DNA of 64,000 nucleotides from Algoriphagus iocasae (GCF_014206875.1 NZ_JACIJO010000006.1:87407-151406), one strand, 5' to 3'. Counted from the stretch's first letter, positions 19,001 to 28,296 are shown. Numbers and translations are program-made. Notes: generated by a model not told the origin, from the letters alone.

Positions 19001-19580
19001 GCCTGCAAGACCTTCAGAAATCCAATACATAGGTAATGCCTATGCAAAATGGAAAGGTGGATTCAGAAATGAGTTTATCTATAAAAATCTTCGGATGAGT
19101 ATCCTGTTGGATGGACAATATGGAGGGATTGTGTATTCTCAAACACACCATAAAATGTCTGAGCAAGGTAAATTGACTCATACCTTAAAAGGCCGTGAAG
19201 ACGGATTTATTGTAGGCGAAGGCGTAGTTGATAATGGAGATGGGACTTTTTCTCCAAATACCACCGAGGTCAATTTAGCGAGCTATTATGCAGATTATTA
19301 CAGAAGGGCAAACGTAGAGTCCAATTCCTTTGATGCTTCTTTTGTGAAACTTCGTGAGGTCAGATTAGAGTATGCTGTTCCAGCAAGATTCTTACAAAAG
19401 ACAAGTATCAATCAAGCGTCGATTGCTTTCTACGGAAGGGACTTAGCTATGTGGACCAAGTTTCCAATGTTTGACCCGGAAACAGCTGCTTTGAATGGAG
19501 GCACTCTTCTTCCAGGTGTGGAAATGGGGCAACTTCCGACTCCAAGAACCATGGGAGTGAATCTTACACTTAAGTTTTAA
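16095..19580 (+). CDS. SusC/RagA-type TonB receptor with STN signalling domain
   Basis: 1,161 residues. Export signal about 1-38, then an STN (secretin/TonB N-terminal) domain at about 45-115, a carboxypeptidase-like beta sandwich at about 130-205 (VTGVVQDAETGETLPGVNI), the SusC linker EVVVTALGIKREEKALGYA, a plug to about 355 (LRGKVAGLNV, VLKGASATALYGSRAANGA) and a large barrel ending NLTLKF. It forms the channel under the SusD lid and moves its ligand into the periplasm with TonB energy. The STN domain marks it as the signal transducer for the adjacent FecR/sigma pair. The cargo is unknown. The phosphoesterase coupled downstream suggests a phosphorylated ligand; this is inference. Confidence 0.95.
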   Translation: MKKKLPPALKSLVMRLFTACLLSCWIHSMVFANVLTAQKLEETQITLSSVEMSLSASFKQIENQSDFSFSYESGLDLSSKVTFASRKANLQRVLELISAQSSLKFKQINNTIAVSSQKKTPLNKVEIERVRVTGVVQDAETGETLPGVNIIIKGTTRGTTTDLDGKFGLTVDSGEALVFSYVGYDRQEVLIENQTELTIGLQLDSEALGEVVVTALGIKREEKALGYATQKVDSEELLDARSNSWSDALRGKVAGLNVLSAGSGPMNSSQISLRGDNSLNPNGNFALIVVDGVPMNSGLTSSGVSNAYGAGSGNDVPVDFGNGIADLNPDDIENITVLKGASATALYGSRAANGALIVTTKSGSKKNKGLGVTINSNISFQNVLRWPDRQYEYGQGTGRAFNSDGELYYSYGASEDGASTGGTSSAFGPKFDGQSYFQYDPTLEGQSAERQLWRPYEDNVTGFWRTGFNMINSVSLDGNNDSGSLRASITQTKNEWIMPNTGFDRLVAALSASQQISKKLRLNAKVNYTNKNSDNLPATGYNNQSIAYFMIFQNPSIDLEWYRPIWKQGQENVDQVHPFSSFIDNPYLIAYEMTNSVNNNSVFGNLSANYTFNDHFELMLRSGLAMSQEERAQQRPYSTANFQRGYYKEQNVTNYEQNSDFLLTYKGNLAEKISLRASVGGNHMSRKYRMMSAYVDGLVIPGVYKLANGVNNPVLATNDANRVINSLYGLMTLDFDEKIFVDITGRNDWSSTLPTQNNSFFYPSISTSFVLSDIFVLPSQISFAKLRVSGAQVGNDTEPYRTSKYYGQSEFPGSASVPSTLYNVDFKPEITSSFETGIELIFFQRRLGLDLNLYVTETKNQILEVPVDITTGFSRAILNAGKVRNQGIELVLNGSPIKNDKFQWNSFVTWAKNKNEVLSLPDEVDGSQVIGTGGNASIIAKVGGTTGDIYGFGFVRSPEGEIVYGANGLPARPSEIQYIGNAYAKWKGGFRNEFIYKNLRMSILLDGQYGGIVYSQTHHKMSEQGKLTHTLKGREDGFIVGEGVVDNGDGTFSPNTTEVNLASYYADYYRRANVESNSFDASFVKLREVRLEYAVPARFLQKTSINQASIAFYGRDLAMWTKFPMFDPETAALNGGTLLPGVEMGQLPTPRTMGVNLTLKF

Positions 19581-19591
19581 TCAGAAATCAA

Positions 19592-21028
19592 ATGAAAAAA
19601 TATATCTCATCTTTATTGATCGGATCTTTGGCTTGGGCTTCGATTTCCTGTACCCAGGATTTTGAAGAGATCAACACAGATCCAAACAGGATTGACCAGA
19701 TCAGTCCAGGAACTTTATTGAATCCAACGATTTATGGCATTGCAAGCTTTAATACTGACAGAGCTGATGCTTTTACTTTTCAGATCATGCAGGTGGCATT
19801 GCCATTTCCAAGTGTTTCCGGAGGTATTCACCGTTATGATATTACCGAGTCGGCTGGCAATTCTACCTGGAATACTTACTACAGATGGTTGGTAAATATC
19901 AAAGAAATGGAAGCATCAGCCATCGCCAATGTAGACGTGAATTACGAAGCGATTGCTTTGACTTTGAGAGCCTTGGCCTTGAGTCAATTGACAGATAGTT
20001 TTGGGGATATTCCTATGGATGAGGCAAGTAGAGGAGAAGATGGAATTTTCCAGCCTTCTTTCAATACTCAGGAAGAGGTTTATGCCCAGATTTTTGAAGA
20101 TCTGGAGCGGGCTAATTCCTTGTATGATGATAGCCAGGCAATGGTATTTGGAGATGATATTCTATTTCATAATGATGTGAAAAAGTGGAGGAAATTCACC
20201 AATTCACTCCATATGAGATTGCTTTTAAGGGTTTCTAATCGTACGGAGGTTAATGCTTTTGGTAAACTGGCAAGTATGGTGAATAACCCTGAAAACTACC
20301 CGGTTTTTGAAAACACTGCCGAATCGGGCATCTTGCAAATTACAGGGGTAACTCCAAATTTATCTCCTTGGGGCAGAGCGATAGATTTTACTACTTTTCG
20401 TTCTATTTCTGAGTTTTTTGCAGACCAATTAAATGCGCTGGAGGATCCTAGAAGATCAAAATTTATGACTCAAGCCAGAGATTTGGATGGTACCACTACG
20501 ATTGGATATAAGGGGATTCCAAGCGGTTTTGATGGAAATGAAAGCCAGTTTCAGTTTTTGCCAAGTAATCATAATATTGCCTTGGTGCAAGCACCGATGA
20601 TTTCTTTGATTTTAACGTATGCCGAAGTAGAATTTATCAAAGCTGAATTGGCACAAAGAGGAGTGATTTCTTCTGATGCAAAGGAACATTATGAAAAAGG
20701 TGTCAAGTCTGCCATGGAGCAATGGGGAGTGGAATTGACCGAGGGATATTTCGCCAATCCTGCAGCTGCATATGACGGTACTTTGGAAAGAATTATGCTT
20801 CAAAAATATGTAGCGCTTTATTTCAATGATACCCAACAGTGGTTTGAATACAGAAGGACTGGCCTTCCTGTTCTCCCTAAAAATGATGGGATGCTAAATG
20901 ATCAAATAATGCCGGTAAGATTCAGATATCCGGTAAGTGTACAAATTAATAATCCTGATAACTATGCAGCTGCCGTAGCACGAATGGGAGCAGATGATAT
21001 CAATACAAAAGTATGGTGGGAAAAATGA
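19592..21028 (+). CDS. SusD/RagB-like nutrient-binding lipoprotein
   Basis: 478 residues with a lipoprotein signal (lipobox SISC, Cys20) followed by DFEEINTDPN, the hallmark start of the SusD-and-RagB-like (SusD_2) group. TPR-like helices follow; ALTLRALALSQLTDSFGDIP at about 128-147 is a conserved core. The C-terminal part contains RRTGLPVLP and PVRFRYPVS, typical of the family. It is a surface lipoprotein that closes over the SusC barrel and binds the ligand. It starts 12 bp after susC and ends in an ATGA overlap with the phosphoesterase gene, indicating one operon and translational coupling. Confidence 0.94.
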   Translation: MKKYISSLLIGSLAWASISCTQDFEEINTDPNRIDQISPGTLLNPTIYGIASFNTDRADAFTFQIMQVALPFPSVSGGIHRYDITESAGNSTWNTYYRWLVNIKEMEASAIANVDVNYEAIALTLRALALSQLTDSFGDIPMDEASRGEDGIFQPSFNTQEEVYAQIFEDLERANSLYDDSQAMVFGDDILFHNDVKKWRKFTNSLHMRLLLRVSNRTEVNAFGKLASMVNNPENYPVFENTAESGILQITGVTPNLSPWGRAIDFTTFRSISEFFADQLNALEDPRRSKFMTQARDLDGTTTIGYKGIPSGFDGNESQFQFLPSNHNIALVQAPMISLILTYAEVEFIKAELAQRGVISSDAKEHYEKGVKSAMEQWGVELTEGYFANPAAAYDGTLERIMLQKYVALYFNDTQQWFEYRRTGLPVLPKNDGMLNDQIMPVRFRYPVSVQINNPDNYAAAVARMGADDINTKVWWEK

Positions 21029-22599
21029 AAAGAATGATCCAGACAGGGTTTTTAGCAGCCCTTATTTTAACATGCTTGACTGCCCATGCACAAGATTTGG
21101 TAAAGGGCTATGTGTTTCATGATGAAAATGGAAACGGGAAAAAGCAGCGTCGTGAAGCGGGACTTGCCTGTGTTAGCGTTTCCAATGGAATAGAAGTAGT
21201 ACAAACTGATGAAAAGGGATATTTTGAAATTGGTTTAAAAGAAGGGCAACTTCTTTTTGTGATCAAGCCTAGTGGGTATTCTGCGCCTTTGGATTCTTTA
21301 AACAAGCCTCAATTCTATTACACCCACAAACCTTCAGGATCTCCTCAACTTAAATATGCGGGTTCAAAGCCTACAGGAGAGTTGCCAAAAGAAATCAATT
21401 TTGCTATGGTAAAAACAGATGAACCGGATGATTTTACAGCTTTGATTTTCGGTGATCCGCAACCTTATACTTTGGAAGAAGTGGACTTCTTTGATCGAGG
21501 TATTGTCAGTGAGGTTGAGGGAATTCAAAATGTAGCTTTTGGACTTTCTCTAGGAGATCTCGTAGGGGATGATTTGAGTTTATTTGGCCCTTATGCCAAA
21601 GCTGTATCGAAAGTTGGCTTGCCTTGGTATAATGTTATGGGAAATCATGATCAAAACTATGACGTGGATCAGGATGAGTTGGCTGACGAATCTTTTGAGG
21701 CTGTTTTTGGCCCAAGTACCTATTCCTACAATGTAGGGAAAGTTCACTTTATCGTGCTTGATGATATTTTATGGCCGGACCCGAGAGATAAAAATGGGTA
21801 TTGGGGAGGAATGCGCCCAGATCAACTTCAATTCGTGGAAAATGATCTTCAATTCGTTCCAAAGGATCATTTGATTGTAATCTCGATGCATATTCCATTG
21901 AAGGAACAAGGTGATTCATTTCGGGATGAGGACCGCCAAAAATTGTTTGATCTATTAAAGGATTATCCAAATACTTTGTCTCTTTCAGCACATACCCATC
22001 TCCAAAAGCAGGATTTATTTTACAAAGAGGACGGTTGGAGGCAGGATAAACCCCATCATCACTACAATGTGGGAACCACTTCCGGGGACTGGTATAAAGG
22101 GACTTTGGACGAAAAAGGTATTCCGGTTTCCACTATGCGGGATGGCACTCCAAAAGGATATGCTTTGATTCATTTCGAAGGAAATCAATATAAAATCCGA
22201 TATCAGGTTGCTGGCAAGTCCAGTGATTATCAAATGGAGATTTTTGCTCCAAGAGTCCTTGAAAAAGGGAAAAGAACCACTGCGGGAATTTATGTAAACT
22301 TTTTTATGGGTTCGCCGGAAGATGAAGTACTGATCAGCATTGATGGATCTGAGATGAAAGCCATGAACAGAGTGGAAGATTATGATCCACGGTATTTGGT
22401 GGATTTGCTACAATGGGATGTGACTGAAGAGCTGCTAGATGGAAGAAGGCCTTCTAATCCTGCCCAAAGTATGCACTTATGGAGAGTAAACATTCCTTCT
22501 GGACTGGAAACTGGTGAGCATGTCATTCGGGTACAAGCAACTGACAGATTTGGACAAGTTCATTTTGGAGAGCAAAAATTTCGGATTGAAGAAAATTGA
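21025..22599 (+). CDS. Calcineurin-like phosphoesterase with N- and C-terminal accessory domains
   Basis: 524 residues from the ATG at 21025, which overlaps the susD stop as ATGA and yields a clean signal peptide (about 1-22, ending TAHAQ); an in-frame ATG 12 bp earlier is less suitable. Domain order is an SD-repeat-like N-terminal domain (about 25-105, GYVFHDENGNGK), the metallophosphatase core (about 135-365) and a C-terminal beta domain. Dimetal motifs are all present: FGDPQ, LGDLVGDD, GNHDQ, SMHIPL and SAHTHL. It should hydrolyse a phosphomonoester or diester in the periplasm or at the surface. Coupling to a SusCD pair under sigma/FecR control indicates that it processes what the pair imports or liberates. 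Confidence 0.92.
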   Translation: MKRMIQTGFLAALILTCLTAHAQDLVKGYVFHDENGNGKKQRREAGLACVSVSNGIEVVQTDEKGYFEIGLKEGQLLFVIKPSGYSAPLDSLNKPQFYYTHKPSGSPQLKYAGSKPTGELPKEINFAMVKTDEPDDFTALIFGDPQPYTLEEVDFFDRGIVSEVEGIQNVAFGLSLGDLVGDDLSLFGPYAKAVSKVGLPWYNVMGNHDQNYDVDQDELADESFEAVFGPSTYSYNVGKVHFIVLDDILWPDPRDKNGYWGGMRPDQLQFVENDLQFVPKDHLIVISMHIPLKEQGDSFRDEDRQKLFDLLKDYPNTLSLSAHTHLQKQDLFYKEDGWRQDKPHHHYNVGTTSGDWYKGTLDEKGIPVSTMRDGTPKGYALIHFEGNQYKIRYQVAGKSSDYQMEIFAPRVLEKGKRTTAGIYVNFFMGSPEDEVLISIDGSEMKAMNRVEDYDPRYLVDLLQWDVTEELLDGRRPSNPAQSMHLWRVNIPSGLETGEHVIRVQATDRFGQVHFGEQKFRIEEN

Positions 22600-22617
22600 G
22601 TGGTTTAATTAGTGGTT

Positions 22618-22648
22618 AAATGCCCCGTTCTCAGATCGGGGCATTTTT
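22618..22648. terminator. Terminator between phosphoesterase and beta-lactamase genes
   Basis: A perfect 10-bp GC-rich stem (22618-22627 with 22637-22646; ATGCCCCG core) is followed by T-rich sequence on the plus strand and, in reverse, by a weaker T-run. It lies between convergent genes and overlaps the last bases of the minus-strand gene. Confidence 0.88.
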
Positions 22649-23387
22649 ATTTCTTCTCAAACATCTCCACCGTATAATCCAGCAACTCCGTTCCACCGAT
22701 TTTTCCATGTCCGGGAATTACAATCTGCGTATCTGGAAGTGCAGATTTTACCTTTCTGACAGTAGCGGACCATTCAGAAAGGTTGGCATCTTCGAGATTA
22801 CCTTTTCCAGCTCCAAGAGCCTTGATCATGCAACCCCCAAAAATGACTTGGTCGGTAGTGACATATGAGATGAAATTGTCTTTTGTATGGCCTTCTCCAA
22901 AAAATTGATTGACGATTTTTATACTTCCAGCTTCTAGGTTTAATTTCTTTTTAAAGCTGATTTCAGGAACTGGGTATCCTGCTGACTTCGCTAATTCAAT
23001 GGTTTTGGCAGACGCATAAGAAGGAATTCCCTTAGCATGAAATTCATTCAATCCTCCCAAACAATCCCAATGAAAATGTGTGGCAACAACTCCTTTGACT
23101 TTTACTTGCTTTTCATTTTCCAACCAGTCGATCAATTCCAGACTGGCTTCCTCATTGGCAGGTGTATCGAAAACCAAAGCTTCGTCCTTGTTGATTACGA
23201 TCATTCCATTGCATGCCACTTTCCCAAAATCATCCGTGTTCAGGTAGCTGATGTGAAGAAAAGTATTGGGGCTTATTTGCTCGATTTGAAGGGTTTCTGA
23301 TTGATAGGAACTGCTTTTTTGTTGTGCCTCTGCAATGAAAATAAAGCAGTTGATGAAAAAGAAAGTGAAAAGAGAGAATGTTTTCAT
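22647..23387 (-). CDS. Subclass B1 metallo-beta-lactamase
   Basis: 246 residues from the ATG at 23387, giving a signal peptide (1-22, ending AEAQQ); a longer frame adds 28 residues without signal-peptide character. The full B1 zinc set is visible: H104, H106 and D108 in ATHFHWD, H167 in GEGHTKDN, C186 in GGCMIKA and H227 in IPGHG. Subclass B1 enzymes hydrolyse penicillins, cephalosporins and carbapenems in the periplasm. Chromosomal B1 enzymes occur in many environmental Bacteroidota. KA (residues 189-190) after the Cys ligand provides the usual substrate-carboxylate lysine. No mobile element or resistance gene adjoins it, so it looks intrinsic. Activity and spectrum cannot be deduced from sequence. 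Confidence 0.92.
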   Translation of the reverse strand: MKTFSLFTFFFINCFIFIAEAQQKSSSYQSETLQIEQISPNTFLHISYLNTDDFGKVACNGMIVINKDEALVFDTPANEEASLELIDWLENEKQVKVKGVVATHFHWDCLGGLNEFHAKGIPSYASAKTIELAKSAGYPVPEISFKKKLNLEAGSIKIVNQFFGEGHTKDNFISYVTTDQVIFGGCMIKALGAGKGNLEDANLSEWSATVRKVKSALPDTQIVIPGHGKIGGTELLDYTVEMFEKK

Positions 23388-23491
23388 GGGATTTTGAAGA
23401 GGTAATGAAACGAAAATTATGTGATTCTCCACCAAACAAAATCCCAGCCTATTTTTATAAGCTGGGATCAAATTTTAGAGAAGAGAAAAAT

Positions 23492-26400
23492 TTACTTTCT
23501 CAAAGTTTCCAAATAGCTCACTAAATCTACCAGTTCTGTTTCAGAAAGTGGAAATTTTGGCATCAGAGACTGATCCTGCTGGGTGACGCTTTCCACATCT
23601 GCCAGTTTATAAATCTTCTGCTCACTACTTCCCACCAGTTTTACGATCAGGTCATTTTCTGTTTTTGAATTGACGATACAAGTGAATTCGGTTCCATCTT
23701 TCAGCTTGACTAATTGAGTCTCATACCCAAATCCCATTCCTTCAGAAGGGTTGATGATAGCATTGAATAGCCCTTCTTTGGATAGTTTGTCGCCGATTTC
23801 TGTGAGTCCAGGGCCAAAATCAATTCCTTCAGCTCCGATTTTGTGACATGCCAAACAGTAATTAGAAGCAATGGTTTTTCCGTTTTCTACATTTCCACTG
23901 GCAGCCAGCATTTTTGGTAAATCGTAATCACTTTTTGCTGCATCCCCAAAAAACTCATTTGCCTGAGCTCGAAGATTTCCATTCCAGGAAGAAAGCAATA
24001 TCTTCTGAGCGATTGGAAGCACGTCAGCTGGGACTTTGTCTTCTTTCACCATTTCCCATAAATAAGGTTCAGAATTAAATCCTTTCGCAGCTTCCATTGC
24101 AGCAGTTCTAATGATCGTTGATTTTGATTCATCTGTATAATATCCTGCTAAAAGCTTTGCCATGCCTTCGTTATCGATGGATCCGAACTTCTCGATTGCC
24201 ATAATCATATGAGCTTCGTCTCCTTGATCAATCTCTTTTTTAATATCATCCATGCCGTATAGCGATGAATAAATATTGGCGGCCATTTGCGAATGTTGGT
24301 TGTTTTCGGATTGATAAACCAATTCTTTCAATCTGTCTTTCTGGTCTTTGATTTCATATTTTCTGACGATATCGAGGAAGTCTCTATTATCAGCGATGCT
24401 TCCCGCGGTTGATTTTGCCAAAGCCAATAACTCTCTGTCTGGAGAAGCCGCATCGTAATTAATCTGTCTTAAAATGATCAATTGATCTTCCTCAGGAGCA
24501 GTTGCGAGGAGAGATTTCAGGATTTTCGTTTTGCTATTTGGCTCTTGAAAGTCCAGCGCTCTATAATACCTTTCATTGTTCCTTCCGGGTTGCGATAGGA
24601 TGATTTTGCCCAAAAGTTCTGGAGTTTCGGTACTTCTTGATCTCCAAATGATGTCAGTTGCTTCTTGGGTTTTCATCCAAGAATCTTGCTTGTCAGAGAG
24701 ATAAGCACTTAAATATTCATCCCAGAAACCATCGGCAGCAATTCCCAAAGCCTCCAAAAACCATCGGTCGCCTGACTGATAGGTGTTCGCAAGCTTCAGC
24801 CAAACATCTTCATTATTTTGATACCTGATGGCCAGTGCCACTTCTCTTCGAACCTGAATATCCTCATCTCCAGCCATCTTTAACAAGAAATCAGGATCGT
24901 TTAGCTGATTAATTCTTGATGCTCTAACTGCGGCAACGCGAATCAATGGATCGGAATCTGTGGATGCCATTTGAATGTATTCGTTTCCATTAGGAAGCTT
25001 TGTTAACACCCAAAATGCTCTGGCTTTCATTCTGGAATCGGCAGATGCAAAAAGCTCTTCCAATGCTCCTTTGGCTTCGTCTCCTTTGTCCACCAATGCC
25101 ATGAAGGCTTTGAAGTGAGTTGCTCTATTTGGATTCTGAAGTAATTTGATCAATGAAGGAACACTGGTGTAATCTGGCTTCTCGACTTTATAATCCACAC
25201 CTTTTGGTGCCAATCGATAGACACGACCTTTGTCTTGGTCTCCCATGGCATGTCCACCCACTCCTGGATCATACCAATCTGACACAAACAGTGATCCATC
25301 TGGTGCAACAGTCACATCGGAAGGTCTAAACCAATTATCACGTGAATTTCCATCCATCAAGTTCTTGATTGTTGCAGAAAAACCTGCTCCATCTTGCGAA
25401 GGAATATAGGCTCTGACAATGTTTGGACCTGCATCTGAGTGGATCAATTGGTTTTGATATTCTTCAGGAAGTAATTTTCCTTCATAAACCAAAATTCCTG
25501 TTGGAGATCCTGCGTAAGTTTGAAGCATATTCGGAACCACGCCCGGATCGTTAAGATGCCAATGTTGCTGGTAAACAGAATCCTCTAGATTGATTCTTCT
25601 GGTTCTCCAATCGGCTCCTGTCATTTCATCTTTGAATCCATAATTGCCATAATCCATGACATAATTGATTCTGGTGCTTCGGTTGCCGTCGTCATCATTA
25701 TCTGATTGCCACATTCTGCCGTAGCTGTCAACTGCGACTTCGTAGTTATTCCGGAAGTTCCATGCCAACACTTCCACATCCGATCCATCAGGATTCATTC
25801 TGAATACCATTCCTTCTCGATAAGGTTGGGTCTGGCTGTTAACGGGTCTTCCCAAAGGATCTAAAATCGGAGAACCATCGGCATGATGAATTCCTTTGCC
25901 TTCATTTCCATAGTTGAAATAGAGCTTTCCGTCAGGACCAAAAGTGAAGGAATGCATACCATGATCATGCTGCACGCCACCCACACCTTCGAATAAAATT
26001 TCTTTTTTCTCAGGCACATCATCTCCATCAGCATCTGTGAAAACATAAACATAAGGGCTGACAGAAACATATACTTTATCTCCCAAAACAGCTATTCCAA
26101 GCGCTGCATTGATCTCTTCTCCTTGGTAAAAAACTTTTGACTCGTCTGCAACCCCATCTCCATCGGTATCCGTCATGATTAAAATCCGATCGCCATCAGA
26201 TCTGGTGGGATTTCTTGGATTGAGATTGGATCGATAGTTATAAGCTTCAGTGATCCAAACCCGACCTTTGTCATCGATGTCCATATTTGTTGGATTGATC
26301 ATCATAGGTTCGGATGCAAAAAGTGTCAGGTCAAGCCGGTCATCAGCTACCACTATTCCATCTATAGCATGGTCTGCTGAGCGTTTTTCCTCATCCGTTA

Positions 26401-26497
26401 ATTGAGAATATTGTTCGTCAGTAAGTTTAGGTTTTTCCGGTGAACAGCTAAAAATTATGGCTAGTAAAGCCAACATAGAGAATGATATTTTTCTCAT
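23492..26497 (-). CDS. PVC-type heme-binding CxxCH lipoprotein with dehydrogenase-like propeller
   Basis: 1,001 residues. Lipoprotein signal with lipobox IFSC (Cys18). The first half is a beta-propeller of the membrane-bound dehydrogenase/sugar-dehydrogenase type (NPTNMDIDDKGRVWITEAY; HDHGMHSFTFGPDGKLYFNYGN; SDVTVAPDGSLFVSDWYDP). The middle, about 460-830, is HEAT-like helices. The C-terminal part is a cytochrome c domain with CLACH near residue 881-885, then the conserved GPGLTEIGDKL and a possible distal Met in the end region. Such proteins were first catalogued in Planctomycetes and are thought to be periplasmic oxidoreductases for sugars or polyols. A paralogue lies at 34634-37294. The lactamase gene follows 20 bp beyond its promoter-distal end region with about 105 bp between the two. 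Confidence 0.88.
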   Translation of the reverse strand: MRKISFSMLALLAIIFSCSPEKPKLTDEQYSQLTDEEKRSADHAIDGIVVADDRLDLTLFASEPMMINPTNMDIDDKGRVWITEAYNYRSNLNPRNPTRSDGDRILIMTDTDGDGVADESKVFYQGEEINAALGIAVLGDKVYVSVSPYVYVFTDADGDDVPEKKEILFEGVGGVQHDHGMHSFTFGPDGKLYFNYGNEGKGIHHADGSPILDPLGRPVNSQTQPYREGMVFRMNPDGSDVEVLAWNFRNNYEVAVDSYGRMWQSDNDDDGNRSTRINYVMDYGNYGFKDEMTGADWRTRRINLEDSVYQQHWHLNDPGVVPNMLQTYAGSPTGILVYEGKLLPEEYQNQLIHSDAGPNIVRAYIPSQDGAGFSATIKNLMDGNSRDNWFRPSDVTVAPDGSLFVSDWYDPGVGGHAMGDQDKGRVYRLAPKGVDYKVEKPDYTSVPSLIKLLQNPNRATHFKAFMALVDKGDEAKGALEELFASADSRMKARAFWVLTKLPNGNEYIQMASTDSDPLIRVAAVRASRINQLNDPDFLLKMAGDEDIQVRREVALAIRYQNNEDVWLKLANTYQSGDRWFLEALGIAADGFWDEYLSAYLSDKQDSWMKTQEATDIIWRSRSTETPELLGKIILSQPGRNNERYYRALDFQEPNSKTKILKSLLATAPEEDQLIILRQINYDAASPDRELLALAKSTAGSIADNRDFLDIVRKYEIKDQKDRLKELVYQSENNQHSQMAANIYSSLYGMDDIKKEIDQGDEAHMIMAIEKFGSIDNEGMAKLLAGYYTDESKSTIIRTAAMEAAKGFNSEPYLWEMVKEDKVPADVLPIAQKILLSSWNGNLRAQANEFFGDAAKSDYDLPKMLAASGNVENGKTIASNYCLACHKIGAEGIDFGPGLTEIGDKLSKEGLFNAIINPSEGMGFGYETQLVKLKDGTEFTCIVNSKTENDLIVKLVGSSEQKIYKLADVESVTQQDQSLMPKFPLSETELVDLVSYLETLRK

Positions 26498-26664
26498 AGG
26501 TTTAAAGGGTTTTTTGAAACAGGATTCAAAATAGGAGTAATTAAAATTACGACCAAGGTATACCCATTGAATGTTAGTAATTTAAGTGAACCATGGGTAA
26601 TTATGTAATGAATTGAAAATAATTTGGTAACACTGGGGTGAAGGCAATTTCTGAATTTTACCTT

Positions 26665-28296
26665 ATGTTACTAAGATTGCTGTTTTCTCTTTTTTGCTGT
26701 TTGATTACAGTTCTTTCTATTGCTCAGAAAATCGATTCTCAGGTTGCCCAAAAGTTAGAAGAAGCAAATAACATTGCTGATTCTGAACCTGAGAGATCAT
26801 TTAGTTTGGTTTCTGAAGTTCTTCAAAATAACATAAGTGAAGGTCCTTTGATCAAAGCAAAAGCTCATCAGCTCCAGGGACAACTTCTATTTCAATTTGC
26901 TTTATACCAAGAGGCAGTAGAAGCGCTTTATATTTCTGAAGAATTATTCAAGGAATTGAATTGTCAGCCTTGCCTTGCTGAGACCCATAATTCTTTAGGG
27001 GAAATCTATTACAAGATTAAATCTCCTGAAGCTGCTATGGCCAGACATGAGCAGGCCTTATCAATTTACAAAAACACAAACAATGTATTGGGAATGGCCA
27101 AAACTCTAGGGTTTATTGGTACCATGTATGAGAAGCTAGAAGATTATTCAAAGGCTTTGTCATATCAGTGGGAAGCAATGGATTTAGTGAAGTCGGCAAA
27201 GGATATCACTGCATTTGCCATCGTTCTAGAGAATATAGGCAGTATCAAAGAGGATTTAGAGGAATATGATTCTGCAAAATACTTTTTTCAAAAATCCTAT
27301 GAACTGCATTTGATCGCAGGAGACAGTTCCAATATGATTGGTAATCTCAATAACCTCGGGGATGCATATCGCAAATCAGGTGATTTTGAAAAAGGATTGG
27401 AGTATTCAAAACTGGCGATGGATATGAGTGATAGATTAGGTAATACATATCAGCTTAGAAGCGCCACTGTGGATGTAGCCAAAAGCCTTCAGCTATTGGG
27501 AGAATTTTCTGAAGCCTATGATTATTTGGAGTTATCCAGACAGCTCAATGATCAGATATTTTCTGAAGAAGCAGCACGACAGTTGGCTATCAGGGAGGTC
27601 CAGTATGAATTAAATAAGAAAATCACCCAATTGGCAGAGTTTGAGCACAGACATGAAAAGGAAATTCTCACACGCTGGCTGTTGAGTTTAATTGTTCTTG
27701 CTCTGATCGTTTTGGCTTGGCTGATGTTGAATCGTCAAAAAATCAAAATCCGGAGCAGCAGGGATTTATTAGAAAGACAAAAAGAGCTATTGGAAATAAA
27801 AGAGAAATTGATTGCTACGGAAAAGGAAAACATCAATTTATTGGAAGCTAGGATGGCTGCAGAAGTAGAATCCCATTCCCAATCCTTATCTGCACAGACA
27901 CTCCATGTGATCGAGAAGAATCAAATGCTGGGCGAAATCCAGCAGAAATTAAAACGCATATTAGAGGAAGATTCCAAAGAACAAAAGAAGAGAATCAGAA
28001 ACCTGATCAAGCAAATAGATTATAATTTTTCTCAGGACACCGACTGGGAAGATTATAAAAACAGCTTCGAAAAAGTGCATCAGGATTTTTTTAAAAACCT
28101 CCATAAAAGCAGCAAGGATTTGACGCCTGGTGAACTCAAGCTGGCAAGTCTGATGCGGATGAATTTAAGCTCTAAGGAGATTGCTTCTACCTTGGGTATT
28201 TCGCAGGAAAGCCTCAGGATTTCCAGGTACAGACTCAGAAAGAAGTTGAACTTGGAAAAAGGAGAAAACCTACAGCAATTTCTGCTTTGTATATGA
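26665..28296 (+). CDS. TPR-repeat sensor with membrane helix and C-terminal LuxR-like HTH
   Basis: 543 residues from the ATG at 26665, giving the signal MLLRLLFSLFCCLITVL; a GTG 27 bp earlier is possible but weaker. Six or seven TPR units cover about 25-310 (AETHNSLGEIYYKIKSPEAAM; NLNNLGDAYRKSGDFEKGLEY). A membrane helix lies at about 333-353 (WLLSLIVLALIVLAWLML), then a coiled coil (about 360-450) and a helix-turn-helix at about 480-540 (LTPGELKLASLMRMNLSS; EIASTLGISQESLRISRYRL). This is a common one-component regulator design in Bacteroidota: periplasmic TPR sensor, cytoplasmic DNA-binding tail. It is upstream of the phytase gene on the same strand, 194 bp away, so it may control that operon. 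Confidence 0.85.
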   Translation: MLLRLLFSLFCCLITVLSIAQKIDSQVAQKLEEANNIADSEPERSFSLVSEVLQNNISEGPLIKAKAHQLQGQLLFQFALYQEAVEALYISEELFKELNCQPCLAETHNSLGEIYYKIKSPEAAMARHEQALSIYKNTNNVLGMAKTLGFIGTMYEKLEDYSKALSYQWEAMDLVKSAKDITAFAIVLENIGSIKEDLEEYDSAKYFFQKSYELHLIAGDSSNMIGNLNNLGDAYRKSGDFEKGLEYSKLAMDMSDRLGNTYQLRSATVDVAKSLQLLGEFSEAYDYLELSRQLNDQIFSEEAARQLAIREVQYELNKKITQLAEFEHRHEKEILTRWLLSLIVLALIVLAWLMLNRQKIKIRSSRDLLERQKELLEIKEKLIATEKENINLLEARMAAEVESHSQSLSAQTLHVIEKNQMLGEIQQKLKRILEEDSKEQKKRIRNLIKQIDYNFSQDTDWEDYKNSFEKVHQDFFKNLHKSSKDLTPGELKLASLMRMNLSSKEIASTLGISQESLRISRYRLRKKLNLEKGENLQQFLLCI

